Notes under the pieces: model-generated
Seen by the model: only the letters and a program-made list of their open reading frames with translations
Databases searched by the model: none
Told to the model about the DNA's origin: nothing
Shown: one piece after another, positions 39,859-48,975 of the stretch
Layout of the letters: the number at the start of each line of letters is the position of its first letter
Position numbering within the stretch: position 1 is the stretch's first letter
Program-made: the position numbers and the translations under genes
Source: Tsuneonella deserti
GTDB lineage: Bacteria; Pseudomonadota; Alphaproteobacteria; Sphingomonadales; Sphingomonadaceae
Direction of reading: 5' to 3'
DNA length: 64,000 nucleotides
NCBI RefSeq assembly: GCF_014644315.1
Contig: NZ_BMKL01000001.1
Span: 1,127,001 to 1,191,000, forward strand

Positions 39859-42050
39859 CCGCCTTTCGACGCTGATTGCCGCGGGCCACCCACCACGGGT
39901 GACCGCTCCGGCCCTCCGCCACTTTCGTTACGCCGGCATCGGCAAGGTACAGGGCAAGACCTCCGCTTTCAGCCAGGAGGCGGCGGTCGGCTTTGAGCCA
40001 GCCCGGAGTGCAACTGCGGGGCAGCCACCGGTCGGCTATGACGATATCGGCCTGGTCACACGCGGCGGCCAAGGCGCGCTCCTCGATGCGTGAGCGGCTC
40101 CGAGCCATCAGTATGCGCCAGCGACGTTCGCCCCGTTGCATCCCAAGCGTGCAGAAATCACGGCTGCAGCTGGCACCGTGCCACCGTTCCATGGCGATCG
40201 TTTCTCCGTCGACGCCAGCCAGCTCTCGCAGATTGTCGCGTGCATAGTCGCTCCGGCTCTCACGCAACATCAGCAGCTGCTCGCCGCGGACCCGAACGCC
40301 CACATGCGTGCCATCGCCGGATATCAGAATATCGGGCGCCGGTGTGGCGGCAAGCGCGAGCGCACCCACGGCGACCGGCAGGAGTCCCCACAGCCTGACA
40401 CTTCCCTGCCATAACGCCAGCCACAATCCACCGGCGGTGAAACTGGCAAAGGCCCAGCCGTCCATTTGTGGCATCAGCTTGACCGCGCCCGGTTGCCCCG
40501 AGGTGAAATGAGCAATTGTCAGGAGCAGATCGAGTGACTGGCCGACGAGCCACCAGGCAGGCGCGCCCAAGCCCATCAGGTCGAGCGCCAATGACAATGC
40601 AATCAGGGGCATTGAAATGAATGTGACCAGCGGAATCGCCACCACGTTGGCGAGCGCGCCGTAGAAGCCCGCGCGGTGAAAGTGGAACAGCACGACGGGC
40701 ATCAGTGCCAGCTCGATGGTCAGGCCCGTTAGCAGGAGCATGCCGGTTCGCCTGGCGATCTGCGATAGAGTGCTTTCTTCCCGCGGAGCGAGAAAGGCCC
40801 GAATGGGTCCGGCGGAGTGCAGCGCTACGATTTGCGATGACCGCCGCGAAGCTCATCTGGAAGCTCGGACTCACGACGGCTTCTGGCCACGCGAGCATGA
40901 CCACGAAGGCCCCTGCGGCGACCATCCGCATCGAAAGTGGCTCCCGCCCCAATGCCAGCGCGCCCAAGACCAGCAGGGCGCCGACGCAACTCCTCACCGT
41001 GGGAACTTCGGCCCCGGTCAGCAGGGTATATGCTATGCCGGCGGCCGCGCCGCTCGCTGCGGCGACCAATGGCAAACGCACGCGAAGCGCAAGCCACGGC
41101 CACAGCGCGAGCAAGCGGATTGCCAGAAAGTAGACGCCAGCGATCACGGCGCTCACATGCAGCCCGCTGATCGATAGCAGGTGCGTCAGACCTGAATCGC
41201 GCATCGCCTGTTCGTCGACAGGCGAGATTCCACCGCGGTCCCCGCTAGCGAAAGCGGCGGCGATTGCGCCGCCAGAACCGGCGAGCTGATCGCGAACGTG
41301 CTTCGAAAGCTCCCGCTGGAGCTTGTCCATCGTTTTGCGCTTTGAGCTGGCCTCCACAACTTCGACCGGGCCGATGGCGCTCCCCGTAGCCGAAAGCCCG
41401 GCGAACCATGCGGTGCGGGCGAAGTCGTACGCTCCCGGCACCATCGGGGCAGCGGGTGGCATGAGCCGGGCGCGTACGCGGACCCGCGCACCTTCGGTGA
41501 CCTCCGGTCCGAGTGATGAAGGTGGAAGATTAATGCGCACCTTTCGGGCGGACCCGTTTTCGGCATCCCGGTACGCCAGAGTTAGCCGGATGCGATCTTC
41601 CGCGGGCCGGTCCTCGCGGACCAGTATCCGGCCATCGATCATGACGACTTGCGGCCGCGCAACCGGCAGCGCGCCAATCATCGCCGATCGGGCCCAGATG
41701 AGCACGATGCCAAGCGCGATCATTAGCGCGATTGCGATGACTGCCCGCTGCAGCTGTTGCCGATTCTCGGCGCCTCGCCATCCAAGCCAGGCCAGGACGG
41801 CCAAACCGAGCGCCAGGCCAAGCGCGCCTGACCACCACTCCATGCCCGGCAGCGTGAACCATGAGGCGATCCCGGCCGCCAAGGCAACCGCCAGCCAGGG
41901 CGCGCGGTCGAAGCCCGCACGCTCGAGCCGCGCTTCGGCGGCGTCTCCGAGGCTGGACAAGCGCAATGGCTTGCGCCAAGGCTGCTGCTGCACTGCAGCA
42001 TCGTCCTGGTCGCCCTCCAGAGGCACGAGCGACGCGACGCGGTTCGCCAT
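39812..42050 (-). pseudogene. comEC: ComEC/Rec2 competence channel gene with a +1 frameshift
   Basis: ComEC carries single-stranded DNA across the inner membrane during transformation. The N-terminal part (soluble OB-like region; HLLSISGLHVSAVIAGVYFL) is in one frame from ATG 42050 to about 40834; the rest (LLLTGLTIELALMPVVLFHF onward, ending QACPAL) is in another frame from about 40833. At 40831-40833 the minus strand reads GCAAATCG; removing one A restores SFAAVIA-IVALHS, the expected family sequence. The span 39812-42050 is 2,239 bases, one more than a multiple of three. Left uncorrected, the first frame runs to 40260. Real mutation or sequence error cannot be told apart here. Confidence 0.85.
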
Positions 42051-42079
42051 GCAACTGTTGGATAAGGAAGCAAATTCGG

Positions 42080-43504
42080 ATGGCAAGCGCTAGCGGAGAA
42101 GTAGTCACCCGCTTCGCCCCCTCGCCTACCGGGTTTCTTCATATCGGCGGCGCGCGCACGGCCTTGTTCAACTGGCTTTATGCGCGCCATCATGGTGGCC
42201 GGGCCCTTCTGCGGATCGAGGATACAGACCGCAAGCGCAGTACAGCCGAAGCAATCGACGCCATCATCGACGGCCTTTCCTGGCTCGGCCTCGATTATGA
42301 TGCACCCCCCGTTTTTCAGTCAGAGCGCGCGGCGCGGCATGCCGAGGTGGCCTTCCAGCTTCTCGAGAATGGTCATGCTTACAAGTGCTACGCCACGACC
42401 GAGGAACTCGAGGAAATGCGCGCGGCCCAGCGCGCCGCGAAGCAGCCGCTGCGATACGACGGTCGTTGGCGCGACCGCGACCCGTCACACGCGCCCGAAG
42501 GCGCCCCGTTCGTAATCCGCCTGAAGACTCCGGACGAGGGGGAGACGGTGATCGACGACCAGGTGCAAGGCCGGGTCACGGTGCGGAACGAGGAGCTTGA
42601 CGATTACGTCCTCCTGCGCGCCGACGGCTCACCGACCTACATGCTGGCAGTGGTGGTTGATGATCACGACATGGGCGTGACCCATGTGATCCGGGGCGAC
42701 GACCACCTCAACAATGCTTTCCGTCAGCTGCCGATCTATCGCGCGATGGGCTGGCCCGAACCGGTTTACGCGCACATCCCGCTGATCCATGGCGCCGATG
42801 GCGCGAAGCTGTCGAAGCGGCACGGCGCGCTTGGCGCGGAAACTTACAGGGACGAGTTCGGCATCCTGCCGGAAGCGCTTTTCAACTATCTCCTGCGCCT
42901 CGGATGGGGCCACGGGGACAAGGAAGAAATCACCCGCGACGAGGCGATCGCGCTGTTCGACCTGTCCGGGGTGGGCAAGAGCCCATCCCGCTTCGATCTT
43001 AAAAAGCTGCATCACCTGAACGGGCATTACATCCGCCTGGCGGATGACGCCCGCCTTGCCGCGCTCGTTGCGCCGCGCATCGGCCCTGCGGTGGACCAGG
43101 CCCTGCTGACCCAGGCCATGCCGCAGCTCAAATTGAGAGCCAGGGATCTCGACGAACTCGCTGCCGGCGCTGCTTTCCTGTTCAAGTCGCGCCCGCTCGC
43201 GCTGGACGAGAAAGCGTCAGCCCTCTTGCAGGCTGAAGGTGCGCGCGACCTGCTCGGAAGGATTTCTGCGCTTTTGCGAACGCAAACCGACTGGACAGTG
43301 CCGGCTCTGGAAGCCACGCTGAAGGCACTTGCTGAAGAGCTCGGGTTGGGTCTCGGGAAGCTGGCGCAGCCGATGCGCGCCGCCCTGACCGGGACGTCCA
43401 CCTCCCCGGGAATATTCGATGTACTGGCCCTGCTCGGACGGGACGAATCGCTGGCGCGGCTTGACGCGCAAGCTTCGTCTGCCGACGCGGAGCAGCAAAT
43501 TTAA
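42080..43504 (+). CDS. gltX: Glutamate--tRNA ligase
   Basis: Class I aminoacyl-tRNA synthetase of 474 residues. The HIGH-type motif is in [20 protein letters not shown], and the KMSKS-type motif is KLSKRHG. The C-terminal anticodon-binding domain is complete. The start ATG 42080 ([18 protein letters not shown]) follows AAGGAAG. It is divergent from comEC, with a gap of only 29 bases, and is followed after 11 bases by gltA. Confidence 0.96.
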   Translation: MASASGEVVTRFAPSPTGFLHIGGARTALFNWLYARHHGGRALLRIEDTDRKRSTAEAIDAIIDGLSWLGLDYDAPPVFQSERAARHAEVAFQLLENGHAYKCYATTEELEEMRAAQRAAKQPLRYDGRWRDRDPSHAPEGAPFVIRLKTPDEGETVIDDQVQGRVTVRNEELDDYVLLRADGSPTYMLAVVVDDHDMGVTHVIRGDDHLNNAFRQLPIYRAMGWPEPVYAHIPLIHGADGAKLSKRHGALGAETYRDEFGILPEALFNYLLRLGWGHGDKEEITRDEAIALFDLSGVGKSPSRFDLKKLHHLNGHYIRLADDARLAALVAPRIGPAVDQALLTQAMPQLKLRARDLDELAAGAAFLFKSRPLALDEKASALLQAEGARDLLGRISALLRTQTDWTVPALEATLKALAEELGLGLGKLAQPMRAALTGTSTSPGIFDVLALLGRDESLARLDAQASSADAEQQI

Positions 43505-43515
43505 GGAGACCGACC

Positions 43516-44802
43516 ATGGCCGACAAGCAGGCGACGCTGAGCTACAGGGACAAGAGCATCGATCTGCCGGTTCTGGAAGGCAGTGTCGGGCCGGAAGTCA
43601 TTGATATTCGCAAGCTGTACGCGCAGACCGGCGCGTTCACTTACGATCCGGGCTACAAGTCGACTGGCAGCTGCGAAAGCGCGCTCACTTACATCGACGG
43701 CGACGAAGGCATCCTGCTCCACCGCGGCTACCCGATCGGCCAACTGGCCGAGCAATCGAGCTTCATGGAAGTCAGCTACCTCCTGCTTAACGGTGAGCTG
43801 CCTTCAAAGAGCCAGCTTGACGAGTTCACGCACACGATCAGCCGTCATACGATGGTGCACGAACAGCTGGCGACGTTTTACCGGGGGTTCCGCCGCGACG
43901 CGCATCCGATGGCGATCATGTGCGGCGTGGTGGGCGCGCTGTCGGCTTTCTATCATGACAGCGCCGATATTTCCGATCCCGAGCAGCGCAAGATCGCAAG
44001 TCACCGTCTGGTCGCCAAGATGCCGACGATCGCGGCGATGGCGTACAAATATTCGGTCGGACAGCCGTTTCTCTACCCGGACAATTCGCTGTCCTACACC
44101 GGCAATTTCCTGCGCATGACCTTCGGCGTGCCGGCAGAGCCGTACGAAGTCGTCCCAGCGGTCGAAAAGGCGATGGACCGGATTTTCATTCTCCACGCCG
44201 ACCATGAACAGAACGCCTCCACTTCCACGGTGCGTCTTGCCGGCTCGTCGGGCGCCAACCCGTTTGCGTGCATCGCGGCGGGCATCGCCTGCCTGTGGGG
44301 CCCAGCCCATGGCGGCGCGAACGAAGCGGCGCTCAACATGCTCCGCGAGATCGGAACGCCCGACAAGATCCCCCACTACATCGAGCGGGCGAAGGACAAG
44401 AACGATCCGTTCCGCCTGATGGGTTTCGGCCACCGGGTGTACAAGAACTACGATCCTCGCGCGACGGTCATGCAGCAGACGGTGCGCGAGGTGTTCGATG
44501 CGTTGAAGGTCAACGATCCGCTGTTCGAGACCGCTCTGCGGCTCGAGGAGCTGGCGCTGAAGGACGATTATTTCATCGAAAAGAAGCTGTTCCCGAATGT
44601 GGATTTCTACTCGGGCGTGATCCTTTCCGCGATTGGCTTCCCGACCACGATGTTCACGGCGCTGTTCGCCCTCGCCCGGACCGTGGGCTGGGTGGCGCAG
44701 TGGAACGAGATGATTTCCGACCCCGCGCAGGTCATCGGACGTCCCCGCCAGCTCTACACGGGTCCCACTCAGCGGGATTACGTGCCGATCGATCAGCGCT
44801 AA
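43516..44802 (+). CDS. gltA: Citrate synthase
   Basis: First enzyme of the TCA cycle, 428 residues, of the large hexameric NADH-sensitive type II class. The catalytic His residues are in [14 protein letters not shown] and [15 protein letters not shown], and a catalytic Asp lies in the C-terminal part (NVDFYSG region). AAGGAG is positioned before ATG 43516. The gltX-gltA order is common in sphingomonads. Confidence 0.96.
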   Translation: MADKQATLSYRDKSIDLPVLEGSVGPEVIDIRKLYAQTGAFTYDPGYKSTGSCESALTYIDGDEGILLHRGYPIGQLAEQSSFMEVSYLLLNGELPSKSQLDEFTHTISRHTMVHEQLATFYRGFRRDAHPMAIMCGVVGALSAFYHDSADISDPEQRKIASHRLVAKMPTIAAMAYKYSVGQPFLYPDNSLSYTGNFLRMTFGVPAEPYEVVPAVEKAMDRIFILHADHEQNASTSTVRLAGSSGANPFACIAAGIACLWGPAHGGANEAALNMLREIGTPDKIPHYIERAKDKNDPFRLMGFGHRVYKNYDPRATVMQQTVREVFDALKVNDPLFETALRLEELALKDDYFIEKKLFPNVDFYSGVILSAIGFPTTMFTALFALARTVGWVAQWNEMISDPAQVIGRPRQLYTGPTQRDYVPIDQR

Positions 44803-44813
44803 GGCATCACGAG

Positions 44814-45008
44814 ATGCAGGCCCTGGCAGCCGCGCTCGGCTTCCTCCTTGTCCTGGCGGGAGGATTGTTCGCGCTGCAGGGCCTGGGGATTGTCATGTGG
44901 CCCAGCGATAGCTTCATGCTCGCCGACAAAACCTGGGCGCTTTACGGCGGCGTGATGGCGGTGATCGGACTGCTCCTGATACTTTGGAGCAGGGCGCGCC
45001 GCGCCTAG
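44814..45008 (+). CDS. Small two-helix membrane protein
   Basis: A 64-residue protein of two hydrophobic helices (about residues 3-27 and 41-60) joined by a short polar segment (MWPSDSFMLADKTW) and ending in a basic tail (SRARRA). I know no function. It starts 11 bases after gltA with a weak AAGG-type site and overlaps the convergent histidine kinase gene by four bases. The amino-acid pattern and placement support a real gene. Confidence 0.65.
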   Translation: MQALAAALGFLLVLAGGLFALQGLGIVMWPSDSFMLADKTWALYGGVMAVIGLLLILWSRARRA

Positions 45009-46363
45009 CCGGGAAGGGTCAGGATAAAGCGCGCTCCCTCCCCCGGCGCGCTCTCGACAACAAGGTCCCCGCCCATGGCACGGGCCAGCTTGCGCGAAAT
45101 ATACAGACCAAGCCCGGAACCCCCGTCGCCGCTGCGGCCGAGGCGTTCGAACTGGTTGAACACCCTTCCCCCCTGCTCGGCTGACATGCCCGGCCCTTCG
45201 TCGGCGACCGTCACGCGAGAGACTTCCTCTGCCTTGTCTACGGAAAGGGTCACGCGTGACCCTGCAGGTGAATAGGCGATCGCGTTGCCGACAAGGTTAA
45301 GCAAGATCTGAAGGACCCGGCGGAATTCACCGGTCGCGGGTGCGGCCTCGCTCTCGCCGGGCGCCAATAGCTGGATGTCTTTCGCGCGGGCACGCACCGC
45401 GAGGATACCCGTCGCGCGCCGGGCCACGTCCGCGAGATCGATGAGATCGGGCTGCGTTGAGAAATCCGCCGACTCGACCGCTTCCAGGTCGGCGAGGTCA
45501 TCGATGAGCGAAAGAAGGTGCTGCCCAGCGCTGGCAATGTCGGCCGCATAATCGCTGTATTCGTCGGCCAGCGGTCCAGCCAGGCGCGCCCGAATGGTTT
45601 CCGCATTGGCGATGATGCGGGCGATGGGCTGGCGCAGGACCGGCGTCACCTCCTGTGCGAATGCTGGCGGGATAGCGAGTGGCTCTTCCAATAGCGGCGC
45701 CTGCTCGGACAACGGAGTGTCGGCGACAAATAGAAGCTCGAACCCCGCGCTTCCCGGCTCCGGCCGTCCCAAAGGAACAAGGGTAACCGTCCAGCGGCGC
45801 CCCGAACCGGGAATCTCGCACCGTGCGCCATCGAGCAGGCGCCAGTGCAGCGGCTGCCGGTGAGCAAGGTCGGGAAACGTGACGAACTCGCTCCACAGCT
45901 TGCCTTGCCCCGCTCGCATTGCGTGGGCCACTTGGTCGAGATCGGCTGCGTGGGCGTCCACCGTCAGCAAACGCTGGCTGCCATCCAGTCGCGCGGTAAG
46001 TTCCGCCACATCGCGATCGATTTCGATCCGACGGGCTGCTGCGGCATCATCGGTTTCCGCAGTGGGAGGCGTGGCGGTCCACGCGCCAACCTCGATGGTG
46101 CAACCGCCATGCGACTGTTGTGGAGGTGCAATATCGACCCAGGCCCGTACCATGGCCTCGCCATCGAAGGCTATGATTGTCCGGGCAATCTTCAGGCCAA
46201 GGGTGCGTGATTTTCGAACCGCTTCGAGCAATTGTGGTATCGCGACGGTTCCTGGCAGATCACCGCCGCAGCGCGTCTGCAGCCCGGCCAGGGGCTCGTC
46301 TGCCTCGATCAGACGGTCCTCCCCGTCCGTCACACCGCGCGCGAAGACATTCGAAGCGCTCAT
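45005..46363 (-). CDS. HisKA-type sensor kinase lacking the phospho-accepting histidine
   Basis: A 452-residue protein with PAS-like N-terminal regions (about 1-90 and 110-225), a HisKA-like dimerisation domain (about 230-300) and a complete HATPase domain: N-box ILLNLVGNAIAYSP, DEGPGMS and GGSGLGLYISRKLARAMGG. In the H-box, EVTPVLRQPIARI aligns without gaps to the usual VSHELRTPLNAI-type motif, so Pro241 (codon 45641-45643) stands where the phospho-His belongs. The second helix (AGQHLLSLIDDLADLEAVE) aligns normally. No transmembrane segment is seen. It is the last gene of a minus-strand unit (ATGA overlap). It is presumably an ATP-binding signalling scaffold or phosphatase, not an autokinase; that is inference. 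Confidence 0.85.
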   Translation of the reverse strand: MSASNVFARGVTDGEDRLIEADEPLAGLQTRCGGDLPGTVAIPQLLEAVRKSRTLGLKIARTIIAFDGEAMVRAWVDIAPPQQSHGGCTIEVGAWTATPPTAETDDAAAARRIEIDRDVAELTARLDGSQRLLTVDAHAADLDQVAHAMRAGQGKLWSEFVTFPDLAHRQPLHWRLLDGARCEIPGSGRRWTVTLVPLGRPEPGSAGFELLFVADTPLSEQAPLLEEPLAIPPAFAQEVTPVLRQPIARIIANAETIRARLAGPLADEYSDYAADIASAGQHLLSLIDDLADLEAVESADFSTQPDLIDLADVARRATGILAVRARAKDIQLLAPGESEAAPATGEFRRVLQILLNLVGNAIAYSPAGSRVTLSVDKAEEVSRVTVADEGPGMSAEQGGRVFNQFERLGRSGDGGSGLGLYISRKLARAMGGDLVVESAPGEGARFILTLPG

Positions 46364-47325
46364 CTCAGAACGCCCGGGTTCAATTGCGAGGCACCTAGAA
46401 TGCGGTGGGCCCCGGCGGTGTCGAGCGCAGTGAGTTCCTGCGGCACGTTGAGGTCGGGATGAAGGTGGACGAATTGCTCCTCTATCGCCCTCGGCTTCAG
46501 TCCGGCTGCGCGAAGCGACAACGCGAGCCGCACGATCTGTCGTTCATTGGTGGAAAGTATCGCAAGGTCGCGCTGCTGGTGCGTCGTCGCTGCCAGCGCC
46601 GTCAGGAAGATGGCGGCGCCCGCATGATTGACGGAGAGCGCGGCCAATGCACCTGCTCCCATCGCATGAATGAGACGGGCAAGCAGTCCAAGTCGGCTCG
46701 CACCCTCGTCATACCCGTCACGCAGCGATTTCGCCGCTAGACGCGCCGCCTCGTCGTCCCCTCCGCATTCCCGCTCCAGCGCCGTGATAGCAATATGAAA
46801 GTGTTCCGCTGGGAGTTCGTCCAGGGGTAACTCCATCCGCCGCTGGAATTGTACAAAGCGGGCTTGGGCCGCCAGCGCTGCCATCGCCATCGACGCCGTT
46901 GTGGGATCGTCCGATGCTATCAGTGACTCGAGTAAAGGAGAAAGCACGGGGTCGATGGCGCTGCGTGCCTCAAGGCGCGAGGCGAGCTGCCATTCCAGGG
47001 CAAGGGCATGGCAGTGCAAGACAAGGCGCTGGTCGGCAAGAAGGTTCGCGGCGAGATCGGGAGTGTCATGACCGGCGTGCGCGCGCGCGTCTTTCTCGCC
47101 CGCTGCTGTCGCTCGCGCGAACAGCAACTGGCGGGCCAGATCGCCAACCATGCCACGTACGCGGCTGACGATCTCATCGCTGAACAGGGAGCTATGGCGA
47201 GTGGACAGCAAGTGACCAAGAACCGGCCCGGCCGTCCGCAGCACTGCGTCGCCGCGTGCGAGTTCTTCACCCACGGCGGCTTCAATGGCAGCCTCGCTGG
47301 CTGGGAACGGCGCGGAATTTTCCAT
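46360..47325 (-). CDS. All-helical protein of unknown function (DUF2336-like position)
   Basis: A 321-residue soluble protein, Ala/Leu-rich and predicted all-helical, with repeat-like segments around LARQLLFARATAAGEKD, ASMAMAALAAQARFVQF and AKSLRDGYDEGASRL. I do not recognise it confidently; the helical-repeat look resembles DUF2336 proteins, which often neighbour histidine kinases, but no diagnostic motif was found. The start ATG 47325 and the ATGA overlap with the kinase gene suggest coupled expression, so the two products may interact. Confidence 0.65.
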   Translation of the reverse strand: MENSAPFPASEAAIEAAVGEELARGDAVLRTAGPVLGHLLSTRHSSLFSDEIVSRVRGMVGDLARQLLFARATAAGEKDARAHAGHDTPDLAANLLADQRLVLHCHALALEWQLASRLEARSAIDPVLSPLLESLIASDDPTTASMAMAALAAQARFVQFQRRMELPLDELPAEHFHIAITALERECGGDDEAARLAAKSLRDGYDEGASRLGLLARLIHAMGAGALAALSVNHAGAAIFLTALAATTHQQRDLAILSTNERQIVRLALSLRAAGLKPRAIEEQFVHLHPDLNVPQELTALDTAGAHRILGASQLNPGVLR

Positions 47326-47350
47326 TGCCGGCGCAGTAGCATCCCCGTGG

Positions 47351-48523
47351 TTAAGCGGGTGTTAGCTTCTTTTGGTGGGGCCAGAAAATCCGCAGCGCCA
47401 ACGCGAGTAGCGCCAACAGCGCCATGGCAGGTGCGAAGAGTTCGCCCGCTGCGGCGATCGTCAACAGGGCCAGCATCAAAGTGCGGTCGGACATCGGCCG
47501 CAAGAAGAGTGGGGAAGATGGCTCGGCCGCCAGCCGGATTGCCGCGACCAGCACCAGTGCGGCGAACGCGGTGGTCCAGCCTTCGAAGGTCCGCGGGCTT
47601 GTGGCAACCGCGACCAGTGAAAGATCCAGGAAGGCGCGCCGTTGCTCCTCCCACCTGTCTCTAGCGGGTTCGCCCGTACCCGCTCGCGATAGTCTGCCCA
47701 GGGCCGCGGCAATGGCCAGCAAAAGACTGGCTGCCGTCAATCCAGTCATGGCGGCGGTCGTCTGGCCGAGAAAACCTGCCGTAGCACCGGCGATCCCGGC
47801 AGCTACTCCGCTTGCGGCCAGGGCAATCCGTGCGCGCCGTGCATCGCCGACGCGCCCGGCAAGCCAACGCGCGAAGCGATGCGCGAGGGCGGCGCCGGGC
47901 ACATGCGGTGGCGGAGGCGGTGCATGCCTTTGGTACCAGTGTACCTCGTAGCGCTCGGCAGCAGCGGGGCTTCCCACCAGAGCCCACCGATCTTCGTCCA
48001 GCCACTTGTCAGGGACCGCTATTCCGCTCGCTCCGCGCTGGAGCGACACACGAAGAAGCCCCGCGATCGGGTCGGCATCGGGCGGCAAGGCGCCGAGCGC
48101 CTCGACCGCGTCTCCCCGGGTCGCGAGAACTCCGGCCCAAGCTCGCTCACGGTCAATCCGTTCGAAACCGCGCTCGACCGCGCCTTCCGAGGACAAGACC
48201 GCAACCCCGACCCGGCCACCGAATGCCTGCGCCAGCCACTCGCGGTCGGGAAGGATGCCGGGGGCGAAAACGATCAGGGTGTCGGCGGCTTTCACCAGGC
48301 CGGACAGTGCCCTGTGGCTGCCTGTGCCGTGGAATGAGACCCCGCGGCGCTCCGCCTCGCGCTGGACCAGCGCAAGTTCGGGCCCCGGACGATCCGCCAG
48401 GCAGACGACCCGTTCGCAAGCAAGTGCGAGTGCAGCCTGCACCTGATGCCAGGCGATCGAGTGACCGGCCAGCCTGACAGTGCTGGCGCCCTCCCCCGGC
48501 ATTGAAATCAGCGCAACGCGCAA
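47351..48523 (-). CDS. Two-part protein: nucleotidyltransferase-like domain plus membrane helices, function unknown
   Basis: A 390-residue protein. The first 200 residues look like an alpha/beta domain (VALISMPGEGAS, CLADRPGPELALVQREAERR, ADTLIVFAPGILPDREWL) reminiscent of nucleotidyltransferases or GT-A glycosyltransferases, but without recognisable catalytic motifs. A proline run (HAPPPPPHVPG) leads into about five or six hydrophobic helices. The CDP-alcohol phosphotransferase signature was looked for and not found. The start is TTG 48523, behind a purine-rich GAGAGGG. It lies 25 bases before the next gene in the same unit. Confidence 0.6.
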   Translation of the reverse strand: MRVALISMPGEGASTVRLAGHSIAWHQVQAALALACERVVCLADRPGPELALVQREAERRGVSFHGTGSHRALSGLVKAADTLIVFAPGILPDREWLAQAFGGRVGVAVLSSEGAVERGFERIDRERAWAGVLATRGDAVEALGALPPDADPIAGLLRVSLQRGASGIAVPDKWLDEDRWALVGSPAAAERYEVHWYQRHAPPPPPHVPGAALAHRFARWLAGRVGDARRARIALAASGVAAGIAGATAGFLGQTTAAMTGLTAASLLLAIAAALGRLSRAGTGEPARDRWEEQRRAFLDLSLVAVATSPRTFEGWTTAFAALVLVAAIRLAAEPSSPLFLRPMSDRTLMLALLTIAAAGELFAPAMALLALLALALRIFWPHQKKLTPA

Positions 48524-48582
48524 GCCACCTAACCCTCTCGCCCCGGTTGGAGCGCGAAGCTAGTGTCTGACTGCCACCTTGG

Positions 48583-48900
48583 CTAGCGCGCTGCTGGAGC
48601 GCTGGCGACGAAACGATCCCGATATTGCTCGATCCGCCTCAGGATGGTCGGCTCTCGCGGTGCCGCCGCGATCGCTTCCTCGGCGAGATCGATCAGTTCA
48701 CCAGCGTGGAAGCTTGTGGCCAGACCCTTCAACCGCTGCGCGGCAACCGTCCAGTTTCCATCGCAGCGAGCCCGCCTGAGCAGGTCGAACTGCCGGTCAA
48801 GACTGTCGCAGAAGGCCGCTCGCAACTCGGCGAGCAACGCAGGGTCCTGTCCGGCGGCGGCCCTAAGCGTCGCATCGAATGCACCGTGTTCGTAAGCCAT
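48583..48900 (-). CDS. Hpt-like protein lacking the phospho-accepting histidine
   Basis: A 105-residue four-helix protein resembling histidine phosphotransfer (Hpt) domains: the segment VAAQRLKGLATSFHAGEL aligns with the canonical AHxLKG motif, but the phospho-His position is Gln55 (codon 48736-48738). Lys and Gly of the motif are kept. The start ATG 48900 has no Shine-Dalgarno site; instead ACCGCCCC directly precedes it, the same eight bases that precede the divergent gene's ATG. It is first in the unit that ends with the His-less kinase. It may bind a receiver domain without phosphotransfer; that is inference. Confidence 0.7.
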   Translation of the reverse strand: MAYEHGAFDATLRAAAGQDPALLAELRAAFCDSLDRQFDLLRRARCDGNWTVAAQRLKGLATSFHAGELIDLAEEAIAAAPREPTILRRIEQYRDRFVASAPAAR

Positions 48901-48975
48901 GGGGCGGTTCGATAGGCCGCTTATGATTAAGACACTGTTTAACCATATCCCATTGGTGTATTTCACCGCCCCATG
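48898..48975. promoter_or_regulatory. Divergent promoter with an 11-bp inverted repeat and a CtrA-type site
   Basis: The arms CATGGGGCGGT (48898-48908) and ACCGCCCCATG (48965-48975) are perfect inverted repeats, each ending in the start codon of one of the two divergent genes. Between them lies TTAA-N8-TTAACCAT (48927-48946). TTAACCAT is the CtrA half-site, and the usual full site is TTAA-N7-TTAA, so the spacing is one base long. It sits midway, 26 bases from each start codon. Confidence 0.6.
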
